This document shows positions 16,037 through 26,666 of a stretch of 48,775 nt of DNA, piece by piece (position 1 is the first letter of the stretch; each line of letters starts with the position of its first letter). The stretch is from positions 1 to 48,775 of the forward strand of contig JAAXWC010000010.1 in the NCBI GenBank assembly GCA_013335175.1. The letters are read 5' to 3'. The DNA comes from Candidatus Roizmanbacteria bacterium. Lineage in GTDB: Bacteria; Patescibacteriota; Microgenomatia; UBA1406; GWC2-37-13. A program made the position numbers and the translations under genes. Under the pieces are notes generated by a model. It saw only the letters and a list, made by a program, of their open reading frames with translations, did not search any database and was not told where the DNA came from.

Positions 16037-19000
16037 ATGGACACTAAAAAACGAGGTTTTGTGCAGAGAGCTTTTTTTGTATTCCCTTTGTTTGGGATTG
16101 TGGTTTTGTCTCTTTTTGCTGCGGGTACCATTACAAGTGCCTTTTTCGGGTACAAAGTATTTACATCGTCAAATCAATCTTCACAGCAGGTGAGTGAGGT
16201 GCTTGGTGAGCAGGCACCAGCATTGTTGGCTGCGAATTCTTCCTCTTCTCCGGAAAATCCTCAGGTTTCATTTAACGTAGCTTCTGTTTTTAACGAAAAT
16301 GCTACGTTTCACAAAAATACCTATTATGAGGGCGAAGTCCATTTTGGCAATAATATTTTTGCAAAAGATAAGCTTCTGGACTTAGGTGACGGGACAATTA
16401 AAGCGGGTAATATTGTATATGGAATTTCTGCTGGAGAAGGAATAAAGCTCGATGGAACGGTGCAGAGTCCCAAAATTGTAAATACAGGGGTACTTTCGGT
16501 GCAGGGAAAAACAGGAACCGTGAATTTTACTGCGGGGAATGGCATTGTGATCGAGGGAACCACGATTAAAGCAACCGGAACGAATGCAATTGTAAGTCTC
16601 ACGGGTGGATCTGGGATAACGACCAGCGGCTCAGAAATTACGAATGCCGATCCCGGCTCGGGCCAGTATATTTTTAAAACGATTCAGGTCTCTGGGTCGC
16701 CCGGTATCATGGCGGGGTTCAATAACGATACACTTACGTTTGCGTCGGGCAGCGGTATTCAATTATCTACCGATCCAAAAACAAAAACGATAGTTATTGG
16801 AGCTACCGGACAATCTATTGGGGAAGGCTGGCTCTCCGGCTCAGGTGTGGTGAGCCTCACGAGTAATGCTGATAATGTTGGGATTGGAACAACGTCTCCC
16901 ACCTCGAAATTGCAGGTTGCGGGATCTACCTATTTGGGTGGACCAGTTACAATTTCTGGGACTCCGACGTTTTCTACGCTCAGTTCTTCATCGGGAGGAT
17001 TTGTAAAAGCTGACAGTAGCGGTGTGTTGTACACGAGTCAGGCTATTAGTTTGATTCATGATATTACGGGAGTTCTTCCTGTTGCTTTGGGTGGAACGGG
17101 CTTGTCTACTCTTCCCTCATCGGGTCAGATTTTGGTAGGAAATGGCTCAGGCTATTCACTTATGAACATAACCGGCAATTCTGGGGTTAGTGTGGATACG
17201 TCGGGTAGTTCCTTAGTACTGTCAGGAACGGGCGTAACGTCTTTGAGTGGTTTGTCAGGAATTATAACGGTAACGGGTGCAGGTATCGCTACGGTAAGTA
17301 CAAATGGTTCACAAATTACGGTTACGGCAACAGAGGCAGATACCCTTGCGACCGTTACCGGACGGGGCGCCGTGACAACTTCTCCATTGATGCTCATGGG
17401 AAATGTAGGTATTGGAATTTCTACACCGGCCTCGCAGCGATTAGAGGTTTTCGGTGGGATAAAAATGGGTTCGATCGCCGGGGCAAACAATATTTTAGAT
17501 ACGCAATCGAATGGGAGTACCCCTTCTAGTTCCTTATATTGGGGAAATAGAACAATTGTTGATAGTGCGAATGTATCTTCTTTTCAGGCAGTAACTTCTG
17601 TCGCAAACTATGATGGAACGCTTACGGTTTCTCCTACCTTTGGAGCGGTAGGAGCTTCTTTAAACTTGAGTCATATCAACTCGTGGACGGCCGCCCAAAC
17701 ATTTACTCAGACGACCAATTTTGCCGGAAACGGAGTTTGGGATTCTACCGGGAAAGTAGGAATCGGGACGACGAATCCCTCAACACTTCTGAGTTTGGAA
17801 TCAAGTAGCGCGTACGAATCTCCGGTTATTTCTTTAAAAAATATAACCGGTTCGGTTACAGAATCTAATTTTGGACCGGGAATTCTTTTAAATAACGGCA
17901 TTATTGGCAAACAGGCCTTTATTCTTTCTGAGGAGCAAACAGAGGCCTCTATTTTTAGTATCGCCCGGTATAATACTCCCCACACTCGATATGTTGTGGT
18001 TACGCAGGCAGGAAATGTTGGTATTGGAACCACCAGTCCACAGCAAAATTTGAGTGTATTCAATGGGCTTAATATTGATCAGGCCGATCTGAATAATGGC
18101 GGACTGGGGAATGCTCTTACGTTTGGTTCGGGTAGCCAATCGGGAATCGGTTCCCGACGAACTTCCGGAGCGAGTCAGTATGGACTCGATTTTTACACGG
18201 GAAATACTGCGCGCCTAACCATCTCGCAACTGGGTAGTGTTGGCATTGGGACAACCTCTCCCCTTTCAACGACGGCATTTAGTGTCGTGCAAACGAATGC
18301 GGCTGACATTGTACGTTTAGAACGAACAGGAACCGTTTCTCAAGCGTATGGCTTTTCGATTGATTCAGCTTCAAACTTTCGGTTAGAAGATAAAACAAAT
18401 ACCGTTATAAGATTGCTGATGAATGGATCTGATGGAAATATAGGTATTGGGACAACTACTCCGGGTGCGAAGCTGGACGTTACAGGAACGGTTAGCATGA
18501 CAGGATTTCGACTGACTACAGGGGCCTCAAATGCTTACATTTTAACCTCGGATGCAAATGGATATGGACAGTGGCAACCAGTGGGTACAGGAGGGTCAAT
18601 ATGCCCGAACTGTTTCTTAACGGGCGGGAATGGATTTGCGGCTCCGGCCGTTTTGGGTACCACGGATACGCAGCCTTTGACGTTTATTACCAGTAATGTA
18701 GAACGGGGACGTTTTACTGAATCAGGAGGATTTCAAATTGGATCAGCAGGTCAGTTTATTGTTGATGCAAACGGAAAAATCGCTTCGTCTTCGGGAGTTG
18801 TTGTGTCAGGAAATATTGCGGCAACAGGAACAGTGTCGGCAGGAGGGACGGTTACTTTTTCAGCACTTCCGGGAGGGATTTTGAAAACCGCTTCACCAAG
18901 CGGACAGCTATCAGTTGCGGTTGGTGGGGTGGATTACGAAGATCCACTTTCATTCGGAAATGGATTGGCACGAACGAATAATTCGATTGTTTTGGGAGGA

Positions 19001-22000
19001 ACACTTACTTCTAATGTCAATTTTACATTAGGAGGAAACAGTATGCTTTTGAATGGAACAGGAAATGTCGGAATCGGCACGACTGCTCCGACACAGCGAT
19101 TAGAGGTAAATGGAGGAACACAGACGACTGAGTTGAGAATCCGCGATTCTTCCGGCACAAACTATATAAGTTTGCGCTCCCCTACTCTTTCGAGTAGTAC
19201 TTCATTTCTTTTACCCGCTGGCGATGGAACGACGGGGCAGGTCCTGAGTACCAACGGAAGCGGTACCCTTTCCTGGGCATCGGTCTTAACGGCTGCAAGT
19301 GCTTTTATGGCCGGCGGGAACAGCTTTTCAGCTAACGCGGTGCTCGGTACGAATGATAATTATCCTCTTATTTTGAGAACGAATAGTAATGAACGTATAC
19401 GCATTGATACTGCGGGGAATATGGGAATAGGAATAACAAACCCAACGGCTTTATTCCAGGTGTATGGGAATAACCCGAGAACTGTTCTACAGGCGAGCAA
19501 TATAAGCGGAGATACAGGAAATGTAATTTATGGCGGTCCCGATATCGGTAATTCTAATTACGTCAGATTTGGCATCGATAACGGTGGAACCCTTTTAGGG
19601 ACAGCAGGGTATGCTGGTTTCCTATCATACAAAAATGGGACAGGTACGATACTTCCTATATCGTTTAGTACGAGCTGGGGTGTCAGCAATATGGTCATTT
19701 CGACTTCTGGGAATGTTGGCATCGGGACAACAGTTCCAGGTGCAAAATTAGAGGTAAATGGCACCGCTTTGGCGACTACTTTTGCCGCTAAAGATGGCGG
19801 TAGTGGCTATGCGGTTGGATTTCAAGCTCCCTCTCTTTCTGCAAGTAAAACATGGACGTTGCCGGCTGCTGACGGTGTAACAGGACAGGTTTTAAGTACC
19901 AATGGAAGTGGTGCACTCTCTTGGGCATCGACTCTTACTGCTTCGAGCGCGTTTATGGCCGGGGGGAACAATTTTTCAACGAACGCCATCTTGGGAACAA
20001 ATGACAACTATCCGCTGGTTCTTCGAGCTGGCGGTTCCGATAAAATCTGGCTGAACACAAACGGTAATTTAGGCGTGGGCACAAACAATCCATCACTTCC
20101 GTTTCATATTTACCGGGCTACAAATAACTCGAGTATGACTGATATGCAGACACTTATGGTAGCGGATAGCGGTGGCAGCGGACGAGTTGATACGTTTACT
20201 TTTAGTGCCGGGGCTACCAGTGCGCGTGGCGGAAAAATTACTTTCGGCGAGTCAGGAGGCTCCTTCCCAGGAGAATCAGAATCACTTACGTTTGCGCTTA
20301 ACTCATTAACTATTGCCCAGGCTGGCGATTATTCGATTAACTTTAATACAAACGGAAATCAGCGAATGTCTATTGAAGGGAATGGAAATGTTGGGATTGG
20401 CATAAGTCCATCACAGAAACTTGATGTAAACGGAACGGTACAAGCAACAGGGTTAAAAATACCAACGGGCGCTACGGTTGGATATGTTTTAACGAGTGAT
20501 GTAAGTGGTAATGCCACCTGGCAGGTGGCAGCAGGCGGAAGCGGTGTCCCATCGGGCACAAGCGGACAGACACTTCGCCACAACGGTTCAGCGTGGTCCG
20601 CGACCTCAAATCTTTACAATGATGGTACTAGTATTGGGATTGGTACCACTTCGCTCGATCGACTCCTGACGATCGGGGCAAACACTACGGGCGCACAGGG
20701 GGTACACATTGTGAATAGCGGGCAGGGATACTCCGATTTATTAATGGATACGGGGACATCGAATGGACAGGTGTTTCAAGCAGCAAATACAATTAATTGG
20801 AATGGAACTGGTAATGGTTCTGGCGTATTTCAAACGAGCGGAAATCTTGTCCTTGCGGCTCCTATGAATACTCCCCGCCTTCATATAAATGCTTCGACTG
20901 GAAATATAGGTATTGGTGTTATTAATGCGACGCAAAAATTAGAGATAAATGGGGGGATAAAAGCAACCAGTTTCACAATGCCCACGGGTGCTTCAAATGG
21001 ATATATTATGGTTTCAGATTCTTCAGGAAATGGTACCTGGCAGTCTGTTTCAGGAGGTTTCACCTGTACCGGGTGTTTTGTAAATAATGGAAATAGTTTT
21101 AATACACTCGCTACTTTTGGAACAACCGATAATTTTGCGTTAGCATTTAAAACAAATAATGTTGAAGCAATGCGTATTACCACCGGAGGGAACGTGGGCA
21201 TAGGTACCACTGCTGCTGGATCAAAACTGGAAGTACAAGGTGGAACTATAAATGGAGTTGACCCCTATCTCTGGAATCCGGTTACGCGGGGAGAGATAAG
21301 TACAAAACGAGGTCTGCTTGGCATCTGGACCAACAGTGATAGCTCAAATTACACCAATGTTGGTGCTGGTGCAGGAACAACCGCATATCTAGACGGGCCC
21401 ATTAACTGGGGAGATATCACAGGTACTCACCCACCGGGAGTAAACTCGAATTATATTAATGCACGGTTTGTTGGTTGGATAAAGGCAGATTATTCTGAGA
21501 CGTATACGTTCTATACTGCAAGTGATGACGGGTCACGACTCTATGTAAATAATAATTTGGTAGTGAACAACTGGTACAGCCAAGGAGTGACGGAACGAAG
21601 TGGAACTGTCGCACTTACTGCCGGCACCTGGTATCCGATTGTGATCGAATATTTTCAAGGGTCTGGCGGAGGTTCGTTAAGCGTTTCATGGTCATCTGCT
21701 TCTGTTACAAAAGCCTTGATTCCTGCTGATCATTTGATGCCTCCGGGGAATGTTATAGACGCACCGACAGATTTCGTCATAAACGGGTCGACATCAAATA
21801 ACACTTCTGCTGCACTGAATGTAAGAAACAGTAGCAACACTCCCCTCCTCTACACCCTCAACGATGGTAATGTAGGGATTGGAACTTCTGCTCCGGGTGG
21901 GACATTGGCTTTAAAGGGAAACTCTCAGTCACGGCTCTCTTTTGTTGATGAAGCATCTGCTGTTGAACGGGCTGCACTCTATATTGGGTCAGGTAGTGAT

Positions 22001-25000
22001 GATCGGCTCTATATAGACGGTGGTGCTTACTCAAACGGTCTGACATTTCAATCAAATGGCAATGTAGGTATGGGAATTGATACCAATGGAAATGTGAGTA
22101 TTGGAACCACTACTCCAACGGGCAAATTTTTCGTTATCGGCACAGAGACCAATTCGTATGGGGTAGAAACAATTGCCAGCACAACCAATAATTACGATAC
22201 TCCTGCGGCAAAACCATTGTTTTCCCTTGTTCGTTACGGAAAGAGCGGCAACTCGTGGAGTAATATGGCCAACTTCTCGCTTTCCCGATATTCTCAAACT
22301 GGAGTCAATGCCAACACTCAGCTTGATATAAATCTTTCCAATGGTGCAACAGCATCGCCCGATATGACCATCATGTCGCTCCTGGCAAACGGAAATGTCG
22401 GCATTAACTCCACCTCACCTGACGCTACTCTACGGGTTGCTGGTTCGAGTGCAAGTTTCGGTCTTGGACCCTATTTTTCAAGTGGGAACGGGCGATTCTC
22501 TATTTCCGGTTCCAGTGGAGAATTCAGCCTCCTCGATCGATCCGCCAATGCATGGACAGAATCTCCAAGTAATGGTGAACGGTGGGTACAGTACGTCTCT
22601 GGAAATATGTATCGACTATGGAGCGGCGCTGATAAATTAGTTGTTAATTCCAGTGGTAATATGGGAATTAACACCACATCAACGGCTACGAAACTTAATA
22701 TTTCCGGCATAGACTCAACTACCAGTATCGAAACAGCCGATATGGTTCGTTTTTATCGTCCCGCGGTTAGCGGCGTAAAAAATACCAACGCCGCCGGCAT
22801 TAGGGTTGGTGCAATGGAAACCGGTATTAATGGGAGAGGGCGAATGGACTTTACAGTTTCAGGTAGTCCAAGCTCCGGAAATGGTTACGGGAGCGTTCCC
22901 GATATTACCGTTATGTCCCTACAGGGAAATGGATATGTTGGTATCGGAACAACAACGCCGGCCGCAAGATTTACGGTGAGCAGTGGCGCAAACGATACGG
23001 TCTATCTCGGAAATAACACAACCGGATACGGTGATGGTTTTTTTTCTATCAACAACCAAAATGGCAATCTTTTAACAATGGCCGCATATGGAGGTAGCAC
23101 GAATCTGATCACTGATCTCGGCGTCAATTATGCTCTCGACGGCAGTAACGGCACTACAAAATACTCACCAACAGGTACAAAAAAATCGCCCATTCTTCGT
23201 CTGAGTGCAGAAGATGGTTCCGTTTCATTATTCGGCGAAAATGGCTCAGGCAACGACTGGCGAGTACCTAATCATAACTTGGGAGTTTATGTGAAATCCG
23301 ATGGGAATGTCGGAATTGGCAACTCCAGCCCGGGTTCTAAACTTGATGTATCAGGTAATATAACTGTTAATACCAATACCTTTCTTACGGGAAGCGGTAC
23401 TTCATACTTTAATGGGGGAAATGTTGGTATCGGTACCACAACCGCTGATTCAAGACTTAAAACAGTGAATGGCAATGATACTGTCTACCTTTCCTATAAT
23501 TCCACCGGTTATGGGAGCGGCTTCATTCAAGCAGTCAACCAAGTCGGCACCATTTTTTCTATTGATTCATATGGTGGTACTTCTTCTTATTTAGCAAGTG
23601 ATATCGGGCCAAACGCTGCAATCGACGGCGGCAATGGCACTACCAAATATGTCATGGTCGGCGCTAAAAAGGCTCCCACTATCCGTATGAATGCCGAAGA
23701 TGGTTCCATTTCGTTATTCGGTGAAAACGGTTCAGGAAATAACTGGAGAACAGCCACGCTTAATACTGGCGTATTTGTAAAAAGCGATGGTTCAGTAGGG
23801 ATCGGTAACTCCAATCCAAGTTCAAAACTCGATGTGTCAGGAAATATTACCGTCAATACAAACACCTTTCTTTCCGGCAACAGCAACTCCTATATCGGTG
23901 GAGGAAATTTAGGTATTGGCACTTCCTCACCGGGGCAGCTGCTGCATCTTAACAACGCTAATCCGGCCATTCAGTTCTCCAATGGGGCAACAACCCGTGG
24001 CTATATCGCAGGAGCAAATGGCAACGGTTCTTACTCTGATATCGCCTCTACGAATGATTTCGTTATGCGAGCTGATAGTTCCAATCTCGTTCTCACCGCT
24101 CGTAATGCCAGCGGCAACATCCTTTTCGGAACGGGGTCTGGCGATTCTGAAAAAATGCGAATAGCATCGGGCGGAAATATTGGCATGGGCACCAATTCAC
24201 CTACCAATTTTCTTCACCTGAATGATAGCGGCTACAATCAGTACACCCTTCGTTTACAGGCGGCTACTAATAACACAAGTGGACGTTGGAGTGGCATCGG
24301 TTTTTCGGGTGAAAATGCAAATACGAAAGGTGGTATCCTATTCCAAAGTATAGGCGGTGACTATTCTCGAGGCAATATGATATTTGCTCTCAACAACGGA
24401 TCAAATCAGAATAACGTCAGCCCGTCTGACGCAATAATGATCTTAACAAACACCGGCAATGTGGGAATCGGGACGACAAGTCCCGGCTACAAACTCGATG
24501 TTGCTGGAACAATACGGAGTTCCTCGGGAGGGTTTTCATTCCCTGATGGAACAACTCAAAGTACTGCCTATACCGGAGGGGCAAGTCCCTGGACATTAAC
24601 TGGATCAAACCTTTATAACAACAATGCCGGCAATGTTGGCATCGGGACTACAAGTCCTAATCAAAAACTTGACGTTAACGGCAATATTACAGCCGCAAAA
24701 CTCAGTCTAGGACTTTCTTCCTCAGGCAGTCACATTTTTGATGTCCACGTACCAAACCCTGCAGCTGATCAGGTTTTCTTTTCCCTAGGCGACTTAGTAA
24801 ATAACAACAAACCACTGGCATATTTTATGACTGACGGCACTAATTCTAATATTCGAGAACGAAATGATAATGCAATTATTTTAGAATCACATTCAAATCG
24901 CAACACATTGGTAGTAAAAAGTGGCACAGTCGGGATTGGAACGACAAGCCCGGGAAATCCGCTCACAATTGCATTTAATAGCAGTAATACCGCCCTTAAC

Positions 25001-26575
25001 GGAGTATCTCTTACTAATAGCAATGCGTCTGGTAAATCGCTCTACAGTGCCACTAATGATAGCGGTGCCAGTATGCTGATGGGAGTGTTTGGTAGTAGTT
25101 TTGGAGTAGGATTAGCAAATACTTCAGCACTCGGCGGAAGTGCAGGCATTGTACTTATGAGCGATAGTGGTGTTGGTAGTGGAGGAACAGATCCAATTTC
25201 TTTTAGAACTGGTGGATACAATGGTTCTCAGGAACGTATGCGGATAGACAGTGCTGGTAACGTCGGCATCGGTACAACGAGTCCCAGTTATCCGCTCCAT
25301 ATTACTGGAACTGTTGTCAATATCGGTTACTTTAAAAATACTTCAGGATCAACTAATTTCACCATTGATACTGCAAACTCCAACAACAGTTCAGCTTTCC
25401 AGTTTAACGCAGCCGGTACAGCATACTGGCAGATTGGAAAAGGTATTGGTACAGGTGATAATAATTTCCACATTTATGACAATGCAAATAATGCTGACCG
25501 CCTAGTAATCCTTAATGCCAATGGTAACGTCGGTATCGGTACCACCAATCCTTCCCTCGGTCCGCTTCAGATGGCATCTGGAGCCTATGTCACTTCAGGC
25601 GGTACCTGGACCAATGCGTCTGACCGGAATTTAAAAGAGAATTTCATACAGATTGATCCATCGGTCATTTTGTCAAAAATCAATGCCCTGCCAATTACCC
25701 AGTGGAACTACAAAGTAGAAAACTCCTCCATAACCCATATCGGCCCCGTGGCCCAGGATTTCCATGCTCTTTTTGGGCTTGGAGGATCAGATACCAGCAT
25801 TTCAACAATTGATCCTTCAGGCATTGCCTTGGTTGGTATTCAGGCGCTCTCTGGACAGATGAACACCTTACACAACGATTCCGGGCTCGCCTTCGCAAAA
25901 GTTTCGGCGAGCGAAGCAGGAATTACGAGTAGTGTGGCAACCATTTCAGCAGAACTTTTCTATCTTCAACAACAAATGAATGATACTAATAGCAAGCTCA
26001 ATCTTCTTGCTGAGCAATATGCGTTTATAAAGGACATGCAACAACTCATTGCTTCTTCCTCAGCCTCAAGTTTAGGAATTGCGACACAGTCAGGAGTTTT
26101 AACGGTTTCTCAAAAATTAGCGATAACAGACGATCTCACCGTAACCGGGAAAACAAACCTCAACGATGTAAACGTTCTTGGTGCCTTTACCGCAGGGGTG
26201 CTCTCGATCGATGGCCTAACTGCCTCAGGAAGTGCCACCATTTCCGCAGCAGGCACATTAAAACTTCAGACATCTGCCCTTGGCAATTTGGACATGATGA
26301 ACGGGAAAGTAGTAGTTGACACAAAAGGAAATCTTTCCCTGAAAGAAGGTAAAATTATCGGAAATGACAGTATGAGAGGACAGGTAGTTATTAAAGAAGG
26401 ATCTCATTCTGCTCGTATAGATCGCACGTGGGATTCAGTTCCAAAAGTCATCACGATTACATCTCATGGGAAAGCAAATTATTGGTATGAACAAGAATCT
26501 GCTGCTGGCTTTACCATTAACGTAGACCCCGCGCCATCCAAAGATTTACTACTCGATTGGTTTGCACTGTGGTAA
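16037..26575 (+). CDS. Giant membrane-anchored surface fibre with NVGIGTTSP repeats, PA14 and S74 chaperone/peptidase domains
   Basis: A 3512-residue protein with one N-terminal membrane helix (about residues 14-40). The body has about 29 copies of a (N/S)(V/I/M)GIGTTSPxxKLDVxG-like motif, as in trimeric phage-tail-fibre-like beta proteins. Two CxxC segments (CPNC near 857, CTGC near 1676) precede GGNSF/LGTNDN-type repeats. A PA14 domain (GLLGIWTN...YTFYTASDDGSRLYVNN, about 1755-1900) may bind carbohydrate. A Peptidase_S74 domain (SDRNLKENF...HIGPVAQDFHALFG, about 3192-3275) normally drives trimerisation and self-cleaves. A coiled-coil and a beta domain ending in FALW follow. It is upstream of two glycosyltransferase genes on the same strand, suggesting a glycosylated adhesin or host-contact fibre. 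Confidence 0.9.
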   Translation: MDTKKRGFVQRAFFVFPLFGIVVLSLFAAGTITSAFFGYKVFTSSNQSSQQVSEVLGEQAPALLAANSSSSPENPQVSFNVASVFNENATFHKNTYYEGEVHFGNNIFAKDKLLDLGDGTIKAGNIVYGISAGEGIKLDGTVQSPKIVNTGVLSVQGKTGTVNFTAGNGIVIEGTTIKATGTNAIVSLTGGSGITTSGSEITNADPGSGQYIFKTIQVSGSPGIMAGFNNDTLTFASGSGIQLSTDPKTKTIVIGATGQSIGEGWLSGSGVVSLTSNADNVGIGTTSPTSKLQVAGSTYLGGPVTISGTPTFSTLSSSSGGFVKADSSGVLYTSQAISLIHDITGVLPVALGGTGLSTLPSSGQILVGNGSGYSLMNITGNSGVSVDTSGSSLVLSGTGVTSLSGLSGIITVTGAGIATVSTNGSQITVTATEADTLATVTGRGAVTTSPLMLMGNVGIGISTPASQRLEVFGGIKMGSIAGANNILDTQSNGSTPSSSLYWGNRTIVDSANVSSFQAVTSVANYDGTLTVSPTFGAVGASLNLSHINSWTAAQTFTQTTNFAGNGVWDSTGKVGIGTTNPSTLLSLESSSAYESPVISLKNITGSVTESNFGPGILLNNGIIGKQAFILSEEQTEASIFSIARYNTPHTRYVVVTQAGNVGIGTTSPQQNLSVFNGLNIDQADLNNGGLGNALTFGSGSQSGIGSRRTSGASQYGLDFYTGNTARLTISQLGSVGIGTTSPLSTTAFSVVQTNAADIVRLERTGTVSQAYGFSIDSASNFRLEDKTNTVIRLLMNGSDGNIGIGTTTPGAKLDVTGTVSMTGFRLTTGASNAYILTSDANGYGQWQPVGTGGSICPNCFLTGGNGFAAPAVLGTTDTQPLTFITSNVERGRFTESGGFQIGSAGQFIVDANGKIASSSGVVVSGNIAATGTVSAGGTVTFSALPGGILKTASPSGQLSVAVGGVDYEDPLSFGNGLARTNNSIVLGGTLTSNVNFTLGGNSMLLNGTGNVGIGTTAPTQRLEVNGGTQTTELRIRDSSGTNYISLRSPTLSSSTSFLLPAGDGTTGQVLSTNGSGTLSWASVLTAASAFMAGGNSFSANAVLGTNDNYPLILRTNSNERIRIDTAGNMGIGITNPTALFQVYGNNPRTVLQASNISGDTGNVIYGGPDIGNSNYVRFGIDNGGTLLGTAGYAGFLSYKNGTGTILPISFSTSWGVSNMVISTSGNVGIGTTVPGAKLEVNGTALATTFAAKDGGSGYAVGFQAPSLSASKTWTLPAADGVTGQVLSTNGSGALSWASTLTASSAFMAGGNNFSTNAILGTNDNYPLVLRAGGSDKIWLNTNGNLGVGTNNPSLPFHIYRATNNSSMTDMQTLMVADSGGSGRVDTFTFSAGATSARGGKITFGESGGSFPGESESLTFALNSLTIAQAGDYSINFNTNGNQRMSIEGNGNVGIGISPSQKLDVNGTVQATGLKIPTGATVGYVLTSDVSGNATWQVAAGGSGVPSGTSGQTLRHNGSAWSATSNLYNDGTSIGIGTTSLDRLLTIGANTTGAQGVHIVNSGQGYSDLLMDTGTSNGQVFQAANTINWNGTGNGSGVFQTSGNLVLAAPMNTPRLHINASTGNIGIGVINATQKLEINGGIKATSFTMPTGASNGYIMVSDSSGNGTWQSVSGGFTCTGCFVNNGNSFNTLATFGTTDNFALAFKTNNVEAMRITTGGNVGIGTTAAGSKLEVQGGTINGVDPYLWNPVTRGEISTKRGLLGIWTNSDSSNYTNVGAGAGTTAYLDGPINWGDITGTHPPGVNSNYINARFVGWIKADYSETYTFYTASDDGSRLYVNNNLVVNNWYSQGVTERSGTVALTAGTWYPIVIEYFQGSGGGSLSVSWSSASVTKALIPADHLMPPGNVIDAPTDFVINGSTSNNTSAALNVRNSSNTPLLYTLNDGNVGIGTSAPGGTLALKGNSQSRLSFVDEASAVERAALYIGSGSDDRLYIDGGAYSNGLTFQSNGNVGMGIDTNGNVSIGTTTPTGKFFVIGTETNSYGVETIASTTNNYDTPAAKPLFSLVRYGKSGNSWSNMANFSLSRYSQTGVNANTQLDINLSNGATASPDMTIMSLLANGNVGINSTSPDATLRVAGSSASFGLGPYFSSGNGRFSISGSSGEFSLLDRSANAWTESPSNGERWVQYVSGNMYRLWSGADKLVVNSSGNMGINTTSTATKLNISGIDSTTSIETADMVRFYRPAVSGVKNTNAAGIRVGAMETGINGRGRMDFTVSGSPSSGNGYGSVPDITVMSLQGNGYVGIGTTTPAARFTVSSGANDTVYLGNNTTGYGDGFFSINNQNGNLLTMAAYGGSTNLITDLGVNYALDGSNGTTKYSPTGTKKSPILRLSAEDGSVSLFGENGSGNDWRVPNHNLGVYVKSDGNVGIGNSSPGSKLDVSGNITVNTNTFLTGSGTSYFNGGNVGIGTTTADSRLKTVNGNDTVYLSYNSTGYGSGFIQAVNQVGTIFSIDSYGGTSSYLASDIGPNAAIDGGNGTTKYVMVGAKKAPTIRMNAEDGSISLFGENGSGNNWRTATLNTGVFVKSDGSVGIGNSNPSSKLDVSGNITVNTNTFLSGNSNSYIGGGNLGIGTSSPGQLLHLNNANPAIQFSNGATTRGYIAGANGNGSYSDIASTNDFVMRADSSNLVLTARNASGNILFGTGSGDSEKMRIASGGNIGMGTNSPTNFLHLNDSGYNQYTLRLQAATNNTSGRWSGIGFSGENANTKGGILFQSIGGDYSRGNMIFALNNGSNQNNVSPSDAIMILTNTGNVGIGTTSPGYKLDVAGTIRSSSGGFSFPDGTTQSTAYTGGASPWTLTGSNLYNNNAGNVGIGTTSPNQKLDVNGNITAAKLSLGLSSSGSHIFDVHVPNPAADQVFFSLGDLVNNNKPLAYFMTDGTNSNIRERNDNAIILESHSNRNTLVVKSGTVGIGTTSPGNPLTIAFNSSNTALNGVSLTNSNASGKSLYSATNDSGASMLMGVFGSSFGVGLANTSALGGSAGIVLMSDSGVGSGGTDPISFRTGGYNGSQERMRIDSAGNVGIGTTSPSYPLHITGTVVNIGYFKNTSGSTNFTIDTANSNNSSAFQFNAAGTAYWQIGKGIGTGDNNFHIYDNANNADRLVILNANGNVGIGTTNPSLGPLQMASGAYVTSGGTWTNASDRNLKENFIQIDPSVILSKINALPITQWNYKVENSSITHIGPVAQDFHALFGLGGSDTSISTIDPSGIALVGIQALSGQMNTLHNDSGLAFAKVSASEAGITSSVATISAELFYLQQQMNDTNSKLNLLAEQYAFIKDMQQLIASSSASSLGIATQSGVLTVSQKLAITDDLTVTGKTNLNDVNVLGAFTAGVLSIDGLTASGSATISAAGTLKLQTSALGNLDMMNGKVVVDTKGNLSLKEGKIIGNDSMRGQVVIKEGSHSARIDRTWDSVPKVITITSHGKANYWYEQESAAGFTINVDPAPSKDLLLDWFALW
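19180..20100 (+). repeat. Internal duplication in the fibre gene (LSTNGSG...GGNSF block)
   Basis: Two blocks of about 90 residues (coding about 19180-19450 and 19825-20100) share GQVLSTNGSGxLSWAS, SAFMAGGNxFS and LGTNDNYPLxLR in the same order, pointing to segmental duplication of fibre modules. Confidence 0.7.
22990..23930 (+). repeat. Internal tandem duplication of about 161 residues in the fibre gene
   Basis: Two adjacent blocks begin NDTVYLxxNxTGYG (about 22991 and 23474) and share GNGTTKY, AEDGSxSLFGENGSGN, VKSDGxVGIGNSxPxSKLDVSG and NITVNTNTFL. The period is about 483 bp. Confidence 0.75.
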
Positions 26576-26666
26576 CGGATCATACATCATCATTACGTAA
26601 CCTTCACGATTTATTGCATTCTTAGAACTAGTATCAGGAAATAATTATTTTCCAAAATAAGAGTTA

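Noticed and set aside
16324-25898. Antisense and alternative-frame ORFs inside the fibre gene
   Set aside because: They arise from the Gly/Thr/Ser-rich repeats read on the other strand; compositions such as repeated VPIPTFP are mirror images of NVGIGTT.
16037-26575. Prophage tail fibre
   Set aside because: There are no other phage genes nearby, and the N-terminal membrane helix argues for a cellular surface protein.
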